Source: Conexibacter arvalis (lineage in GTDB: Bacteria; Actinomycetota; Thermoleophilia; Solirubrobacterales; Solirubrobacteraceae). Taken from it: a stretch of DNA of 64,000 nucleotides. The position numbers and the translations under genes were made by a program. A model generated the notes under the pieces. The model made no database searches, was not told the origin of the DNA, and was given only the letters and a program-made list of their open reading frames with translations. The stretch is taken from assembly GCF_014199525.1 (NCBI RefSeq), contig NZ_JACHNU010000001.1, forward strand, positions 782,172 to 846,171. Reading direction: 5' to 3'. Shown piece by piece: positions 59,263-64,000 of this stretch. Numbering within the stretch: position 1 is the stretch's first letter; each line of letters starts with the position of its first letter.

Positions 59263-62073
59263 ATGATGCGAAACATCAGTGGCCGTGTACGTCGGTGTCT
59301 TGTCGCCGGCAGCGTGCTGGTGGCGACCGCGATCGCATTGTCCGGCTCCGCCTCGGGTGCCGAGTACGGGGTTGCGGTCTTCGACGGTGCCGTGTCCAAC
59401 CGGGACGGCTCGGCATACACCCAAGCCGGCGGCCATCCGTGGAGCGCTTCGACCACGATCGAGATCAACTCGCACCAGGGCACCCTCGCGGTCACCCCGG
59501 AGGGCGACACGCGCAACATCACGGTCGACCTGCCGGCAGGATTCGTCGGCGATCCGAGCGCTGCACCGCGCTGCCGCGAAGCGCAGCTCGCCGACACGCT
59601 TCGATGCCCGAACAGCACCCAAGTGGGGATAACCCGTGTGACCGCAGGGTTCATCGTCCAGGACGCCGCTGCGCCCGTCTACAGCATGGAGCCGCCGCCG
59701 GGCGTCCCGGCCACGTTCGCGTTCACCGTTGCGGGCGTTGTCGTCCACCTCAACGCGCGCGTCCGCAGCGACGGCGACTACGGGCTCGCGATCGACGTGC
59801 GCGACATCCCCCAGACGCTGCCGCTCGTCAGAACGTCGCTGACCTTCTGGGGCGTGCCGGCCGACAGCTCGCACGACGATCAGCGCGGCTATAACAACGG
59901 CGGCCAGACGTGCATAGATTCGAACGCCTTCGGAATACCCTGCTCCAACTCGGCCGGGGTCCCGCGCAAGGCGTTCCTCACGAACCCGATGACGTGCACG
60001 CCGCCGGGCGTCGGGCTCGAGACGAGGTTGACGGTCGAGGAATGGCTCAACCCGGGCGTGACGAGAACCGCACGTTTCTTCTCGCACCTGCCGGCGCCGG
60101 ACGAGGCGACCCAGCAGGGGCCGGAGGGCTGCGATCGGGTTCCCTTCGAGGCGTCGTTGAGCGCGACGCCGACGTCCGCGAGAGCGGGCGCGCCGACCGG
60201 ATACGTCTTCGAGTTGAAGACGCCACAGAGCAGCAATCCCGACGGTCTCGCAAACGCGCATCTGAAGAAGACGGTCGTGAGACTGCCCGAAGGGGTACGC
60301 GTCTCGCCGTCGGCGGCCGCGGGCCTCGAGGCCTGCTCGCCCGGTCAGATCGGCTTGAGATCGCTGGCCGCGCCAGCCTGTCCAGCGGGCTCGAAGATCG
60401 GCACGTTGCAGATCGACACGCCGCTGCTCGACGAGCCGATGCACGGGGCGATCCATCTGGCAAGACAGAGAGACAATCCGTTCGGCACGCTGTTGGCCCT
60501 CTACCTGGTGGCGAGAGGGCCGGGAGTGCTGCTGAAGCTGCCCGGCAGCGTGGTCGCCGACCCGGTTACCGGTCAGTTGACGGCCACCTTCGACGACAAC
60601 CCCCAGCTGCCGTTCGACCGGCTCCTGCTGCGGTTCGCCGACGGCCCGCGCGCGACGCTCACCAACCCGGCGTCATGTGGCGTCTACACGACCTCGTCGG
60701 AGCTTGCGTCCTGGACCGGCAAGACGGTGACGTCGAACAGCAGCTTCACGATCTCCCGCGACGGCAGCGGGGCGCCCTGCCCGCCGCCCGGCTTCGCGCC
60801 GCGCTTCGCAGCAGGGCTTGCGAACCCCGTCGCCGGCTCGTCGTCCACCTTCTCGCTCAGCTTCGGGCGCGAAGACGACGACCAGACGCTGCGTGACATC
60901 TCGGTCGACATGCCGCGCGGGCTCGTCGGCGTTATCGCGGCGTCGACGCTGTGCCACGACGCGGCGGCGGCGATCGGGGCCTGTGGCGAGGAGTCGCGGA
61001 TCGGCTCGACTACGACCGAGGCGGGACCGGGGCCGAACCCGTTCGCGTTGCCGGGCCGCGTCTACATCACCGGTCCGTACAAGGGCGCGCCGTACGGCCT
61101 CAGCATCGTCGTCCCGGCGGTCGCGGGTCCGTTCGACCTCGGCACCGTCGTGGTGCGCGCGGCGATCCACGTCGACCGCATGACGGCGCAGCTGCGGGTC
61201 GTCTCCGACCCGCTGCCGTCGATCCTCGAAGGGATCCCGCTGCAGGTGCGCACCGTCGAGGTCCGGATCGACAAAGCAGGCTTCATGGTCGCTCCGTCGA
61301 GCTGTCGGGTGCAGCAGGTCGCGGCGATGATCGGTGCCCTGGAGGGAGCGAGCAGCGCCGTCTCCTCGCGCTTCCAGGTCGGCAACTGCCGCGCGCTCAC
61401 GTATGCGCCGAGAATCTCGCTGCGGATCGGGGCCAGAGGTCGGACGGCGGCGCGGCGGACGACGCCGCTGCGCGTCGTGCTGACGATGCCGAGGGGCCGG
61501 CAGACGAACAACAAGTCGGTCACCGTGACCCTCCCGCGCAACGTCAACTCGCGGCTCTCCGCGTTGACGGGCGCGTGCACGCGGGAGCAGTTCGAGGCAC
61601 GTGACTGCGGGCCGCACTCGGTCGTCGGCAGCGCCTTCGCCGTCACCCCGCTGCTGCGCGACCCTCTGCGCGGGAACGTCCACATAGTCAGAACCCCCGG
61701 GAACAGATTGCCGGAGCTGTGGGTCGCGCTCAGAGGCGAAGTCCAGATCGATCTCATCGGCAGAGTCAGAATCGTTCCGGGAAGCCTGCAGCTGAAGACG
61801 ACGTTTGGGGAGATTCCGGACGTCGCGGTCTCCCGCTTCCAGCTCGACTTCATCCCGGGCAGACGCGGCGCGATCGGGTTGGTCAGCGGTATCTGCGCCA
61901 AGAGAGTCAGACGTCGGATGATCGCCGACCTCGCGATGGTCGGGCAGAACGGGGCACGCATCACCCGCAGCCAGCGGATGAGGGTCGCCGGCTGCGGGAG
62001 AGGCGCCGCGAGAACGAGAAGGAAGGGGAGAGTCGGCGCCGGAGCGAGGGCGAAGGCGCGCGGGCGACGCTGA
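59263..62073 (+). CDS. Large secreted multi-domain beta protein
   Basis: 936-residue exported protein with signal peptide (~1-33, ALSGSASG). It is composed of repeated beta modules of ~130-150 residues with the recurring pattern VDLPAGFVGDPSAAPRC / DMPRGLVGVIAASTLC / LPRNVNSRLSALTGAC, each with a cysteine and a nearby 'G-S-x-x-G' segment. This suggests at least four tandem copies of one domain. The basic tail (AARTRRKGRVGAGARAKARG) may contact the wall. I believe similar long secreted proteins are common in Solirubrobacterales; function unknown. ATG 59263 has GGAGG seven bases upstream, better than GTG 59227. Confidence 0.75.
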   Translation: MMRNISGRVRRCLVAGSVLVATAIALSGSASGAEYGVAVFDGAVSNRDGSAYTQAGGHPWSASTTIEINSHQGTLAVTPEGDTRNITVDLPAGFVGDPSAAPRCREAQLADTLRCPNSTQVGITRVTAGFIVQDAAAPVYSMEPPPGVPATFAFTVAGVVVHLNARVRSDGDYGLAIDVRDIPQTLPLVRTSLTFWGVPADSSHDDQRGYNNGGQTCIDSNAFGIPCSNSAGVPRKAFLTNPMTCTPPGVGLETRLTVEEWLNPGVTRTARFFSHLPAPDEATQQGPEGCDRVPFEASLSATPTSARAGAPTGYVFELKTPQSSNPDGLANAHLKKTVVRLPEGVRVSPSAAAGLEACSPGQIGLRSLAAPACPAGSKIGTLQIDTPLLDEPMHGAIHLARQRDNPFGTLLALYLVARGPGVLLKLPGSVVADPVTGQLTATFDDNPQLPFDRLLLRFADGPRATLTNPASCGVYTTSSELASWTGKTVTSNSSFTISRDGSGAPCPPPGFAPRFAAGLANPVAGSSSTFSLSFGREDDDQTLRDISVDMPRGLVGVIAASTLCHDAAAAIGACGEESRIGSTTTEAGPGPNPFALPGRVYITGPYKGAPYGLSIVVPAVAGPFDLGTVVVRAAIHVDRMTAQLRVVSDPLPSILEGIPLQVRTVEVRIDKAGFMVAPSSCRVQQVAAMIGALEGASSAVSSRFQVGNCRALTYAPRISLRIGARGRTAARRTTPLRVVLTMPRGRQTNNKSVTVTLPRNVNSRLSALTGACTREQFEARDCGPHSVVGSAFAVTPLLRDPLRGNVHIVRTPGNRLPELWVALRGEVQIDLIGRVRIVPGSLQLKTTFGEIPDVAVSRFQLDFIPGRRGAIGLVSGICAKRVRRRMIADLAMVGQNGARITRSQRMRVAGCGRGAARTRRKGRVGAGARAKARGRR

Positions 62074-62081
62074 CCGACACG

Positions 62082-62109
62082 GGAGGGCCTCTCGACCGAG
62101 AGGCCCTCC
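62082..62109 (+). terminator. Terminator of the secreted-protein operon
   Basis: 13-bp perfect stem (62082-62094 with 62097-62109, two unpaired bases between, effective loop larger), 8 bp after the stop codon of the 936-residue protein. Confidence 0.8.
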
Positions 62110-62202
62110 GCAGTGGCGGTTTCGGCTGCTCTGGTGCCGAGAATCCGATGAGCACACCATGCGGACGGAACTCTCGGTACCATGGTCAGCCGACTTTGCG
62201 AA

Positions 62203-62239
62203 GGAAGGACGTCCGGTGCGCTGCGGCGGGCGTCTTTCC
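62203..62239 (+). promoter_or_regulatory. Hairpin in the rpsD 5' leader
   Basis: GGAAGGACG (62203-62211) pairs with CGTCTTTCC (62231-62239) with one G-U, closing an internal GC-rich loop. It ends 22 bp before the rpsD start. S4 autoregulates its mRNA in other bacteria through leader structures, so this is a candidate S4-binding element; the known structures differ between phyla. Confidence 0.4.
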
Positions 62240-62261
62240 ATGACTACCTGAAGGAGATTGC

Positions 62262-62894
62262 GTGGGGCGTTACACCGGCCCGGTCGAGAAGCTCTCACGA
62301 CGCGAGGGCGTCGACCTTTGTCTGAAGGGCGAGCGTCGACTGAATGGCAAGAGCGCCCTCGAGCGGCGTGGACCGCAGCCGCCCGGCCAGCACGGCAACG
62401 CGCGGCGCCGCAGAGAGTCGGTGTACGCCGAGCAGCTGCGTGAGAAGCAGAAGGCGAAGCGCTACTACGGCGTGCGCGAGAAGCAGTTCCGCCGCTACGT
62501 CGCCGCCGCCACGAAGAAGCGCGAGGGCGTCGTCGGCGAGCAGCTGCTGCAGCTGCTCGAGCAGCGGCTCGACAACGTCGTCTACCGCCTCGGCCTCGCC
62601 TCGACCCGTCCGCAGGCGCGCCAGTTCGTCTCCCACGGCCACGTGCTCGTCAACGGCGAGCGCTGCGACATCGCCTCGCGCCAGGTCAAGCCCGGCGACG
62701 TCGTGATGATCAAGCCGGAGGCCGCCGTCCGCCCCGTCTCGACCGCCGCCACCGACCAGATGGGTCGCGTCGGCGCCTGGCTCGAGGCCGACTTCGACTC
62801 GCTCGCCGGCAAGGTCCTGCGCCTGCCGACCCGCAACGAGATCGACACGCCGGTCGCCGAGCAGCTGATAGTCGAGTTCTACAGCCGGGTCTGA
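62262..62894 (+). CDS. rpsD: 30S ribosomal protein S4
   Basis: 210-residue primary rRNA-binding protein that nucleates the 5' domain of 16S rRNA. It starts [25 protein letters not shown], with the S4 RNA-binding domain at ~95-160 ([37 protein letters not shown]). The N-terminal part lacks the four zinc cysteines, so it is the zinc-free form. It stands alone, away from the rpsM-rpsK-rpoA cluster. The GTG start has AAGGAG upstream. A leader hairpin precedes it and a bidirectional terminator follows. Confidence 0.97.
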   Translation: MGRYTGPVEKLSRREGVDLCLKGERRLNGKSALERRGPQPPGQHGNARRRRESVYAEQLREKQKAKRYYGVREKQFRRYVAAATKKREGVVGEQLLQLLEQRLDNVVYRLGLASTRPQARQFVSHGHVLVNGERCDIASRQVKPGDVVMIKPEAAVRPVSTAATDQMGRVGAWLEADFDSLAGKVLRLPTRNEIDTPVAEQLIVEFYSRV

Positions 62895-62907
62895 TCCCCG
62901 GCCGCGC

Positions 62908-62932
62908 CGCCGCCGGCCGAACGCCGGCGGCG
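62908..62932. terminator. Bidirectional terminator between rpsD and fluC
   Basis: 10-bp perfect stem (62908-62917 with 62923-62932) and CGAAC loop in the 42-bp gap between the convergent stops. Confidence 0.75.
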
Positions 62933-62936
62933 CCGC

Positions 62937-63308
62937 TCACCCCAGCGCGCCGCCGAGCGCCTGTCCCAGCACGATCGCCGCGACGCCGAGCGCGACGCTG
63001 CCCGCGAGGTTGAGCGCCAGCAGGCGGCCGGCGCCCGCCTCCGCGAGCCGCCAGCTCTCCAGCATCCACGTCGAGAAGGTCGTGTAGCCGCCGACGAGCG
63101 CCGTCCCGACCACCAGCATCGCGTCGCCGTCGAGCGCCAGGCCGCTGAGCAGCCCCAGCGCCGCCGCGCCGCTGAGGTTGACCGTCAGCGTCCCGAGCGG
63201 GAAGCGGCCGCCGCTGCGCTCGGTCACGAGCGAGCCGACGACGACGCGCGCGACGGCGCCGACGCCGCCGAGCAGCCCGACGGCCGCCCACACCAGCAGG
63301 CCGCTCAT
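62937..63308 (-). CDS. crcB: Fluoride channel subunit FluC/CrcB, second gene
   Basis: 123-residue small four-helix membrane protein. GGVGAVARVVVGSLV, the FPLGTLTVNLSGAAALGLL helix with the pore asparagine, and GGYTTFSTWMLES with the TTFST track for fluoride are all diagnostic. FluC works as an antiparallel dual-topology dimer and lets F- leave the cell. ATG 63308 overlaps the stop of the preceding crcB (ATGA). In Gram-positives the pair often forms a heterodimer of oppositely inserted subunits, which fits two adjacent, non-identical copies. Confidence 0.95.
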   Translation of the reverse strand: MSGLLVWAAVGLLGGVGAVARVVVGSLVTERSGGRFPLGTLTVNLSGAAALGLLSGLALDGDAMLVVGTALVGGYTTFSTWMLESWRLAEAGAGRLLALNLAGSVALGVAAIVLGQALGGALG

Positions 63309-63739
63309 CGCGCCTGCTCCCGCCGGCGCACCAGATGGCTCGCCAGCACGACCGCGCCGAGCCCCGCCGCGACGCTTGCGGCGCCGTAGCCGAGCGCCAG
63401 CGGCCACGCTCCCGCTTCGACCATCCGCACCAGCTCCAGCTGCAGCGTCGAGAAGGTCGTCAGACCGCCGCAGAGGCCCGTGCCGGCGAACGACTGGCGG
63501 TAGGTCGGCGGCGGCAGCCTGCGCTGGAGGCGGGCGACGACCCAGCCGAGCAGCAGCGCTCCGGCGACGTTGGCGGCGAAGGTCGGCCACGGCCATCCCG
63601 TGACCGTGTGCGGCAGCGCCTCGGCGAGCCCCGCGCGCGCCAGCGACCCGAGCGCGCCGCCGGCGAAGACCGCGGCGAGCAGGCGAGGATCGGGATGGAC
63701 GCGTCGGGCGCGAGGGCGGGGGCGGGTCTGCGAGATCAC
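63305..63739 (-). CDS. crcB: Fluoride channel subunit FluC/CrcB, first gene
   Basis: 144-residue paralogue of the following gene with an extra ~20 basic N-terminal residues. GGALGSLARAGLAEAL, FAANVAGALLLGWVV (pore Asn) and GGLTTFSTLQLE are present. The GTG start has GGAG seven bases upstream, and the ribosome site lies close to the 3' end of a fluoride riboswitch, so translation or transcription is presumably switched on by fluoride. Confidence 0.95.
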   Translation of the reverse strand: MISQTRPRPRARRVHPDPRLLAAVFAGGALGSLARAGLAEALPHTVTGWPWPTFAANVAGALLLGWVVARLQRRLPPPTYRQSFAGTGLCGGLTTFSTLQLELVRMVEAGAWPLALGYGAASVAAGLGAVVLASHLVRRREQAR

Positions 63740-63765
63740 GGACGGCTCCGGTCGGGGAACGGGTT

Positions 63766-63821
63766 CGCAGACGCCATCAGCGGCCGGGCCGCGGTTATGG
63801 AGCGGGCATCATCGCTCTGCC
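63766..63821 (-). ncRNA. Fluoride riboswitch (crcB motif)
   Basis: On the minus strand the order is GCAGA, GCGATGATGCCCGC, a TCCATAACCGC joining segment, a short GC stem, and CTGATGGCGTCTGC. This matches the crcB aptamer: the first helix closes as GCAGA/TCTGC, a GGCGATG-x-GCCCGCC-type segment for the pseudoknot, the conserved AACCGC, a third helix GCGG/CCGC, and GATGGC-x-x-CTRC at the 3' end. It ends ~27 nt before the first crcB start. Match judged by eye against the known aptamer. Confidence 0.87.
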
Positions 63822-63889
63822 GCCGGCGGGCCGGGCGACCGCCGGACAGGATAGCGGCGGCGGCCGCGTCCTCACCCCCGGAGCAGTGG

Positions 63890-64000
<111 letters not shown>

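Overview
The window is about 64 kb of very GC-rich bacterial chromosome, densely packed with genes on both strands. The gene content points to an actinobacterium. It includes a PAC2-family protein, a DUF2342-type zinc protein, a fused PafB-PafC-like WYL regulator, a large Lhr helicase, a UvrD-nuclease with an Fe-S staple, actinobacterial-type citrate synthase 2, and a stand-alone rpsD. The long secreted proteins near 57-62 kb, the frequent AGA arginine codons despite the GC content, and the rhamnose genes suggest the Thermoleophilia/Solirubrobacterales (Conexibacter- or Solirubrobacter-like). That placement is my inference from gene types, not a measured phylogeny. I saw no tRNA, rRNA, CRISPR array, insertion sequence or prophage.

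Layout. 0-16 kb is housekeeping: a K+/H+ antiporter, an OB-HD nuclease-like protein, PAC2, a UvrD-nuclease, an inositol monophosphatase, a zinc protein, Mrp, a 7Fe ferredoxin, an amidase, a citrate synthase, and an AAA/DUF4143 ATPase whose start lies in an array of 23-bp tandem repeats. 16-22 kb holds groS-groL under two CIRCE operators, a Crp-Nudix pair and an ASCH gene, and an ECF sigma factor overlapping a membrane anti-sigma-like/DUF4349 protein. 22-31 kb is mostly DNA repair and nucleic-acid enzymes (Nei, Lhr, UdgB) plus a VapBC-type toxin-antitoxin pair. 31-35 kb carries three of the four dTDP-rhamnose genes (rmlA, rmlD, rmlB; no rmlC). 35-45 kb holds regulators (PafBC-like WYL, a LuxR-type LAL), a second OB-HD protein and two alpha/beta hydrolases, one of them PHA-synthase-like.

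45-55 kb is the most coherent accessory block. It encodes exported copper handling and disulfide formation: a CopC-CopD fusion, CtaG, YcnI, a second CopC, a DsbA-like protein, VKOR, a FedA-like membrane protein and a Sco1 lipoprotein, with several short overlaps that suggest translational coupling. These genes probably deliver copper to, and mature, a respiratory heme-copper oxidase. Two or three unannotated exported or membrane proteins sit at its left edge.

56-62 kb has lower and more even codon composition and encodes large secreted proteins (a TolB-like propeller and a 936-residue partner). The right end carries rpsD with a structured leader and a two-gene FluC fluoride-channel operon preceded by a recognisable fluoride riboswitch. 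The last ~110 bases are G/C homopolymer runs that look like a sequencing or assembly artefact at a contig end.
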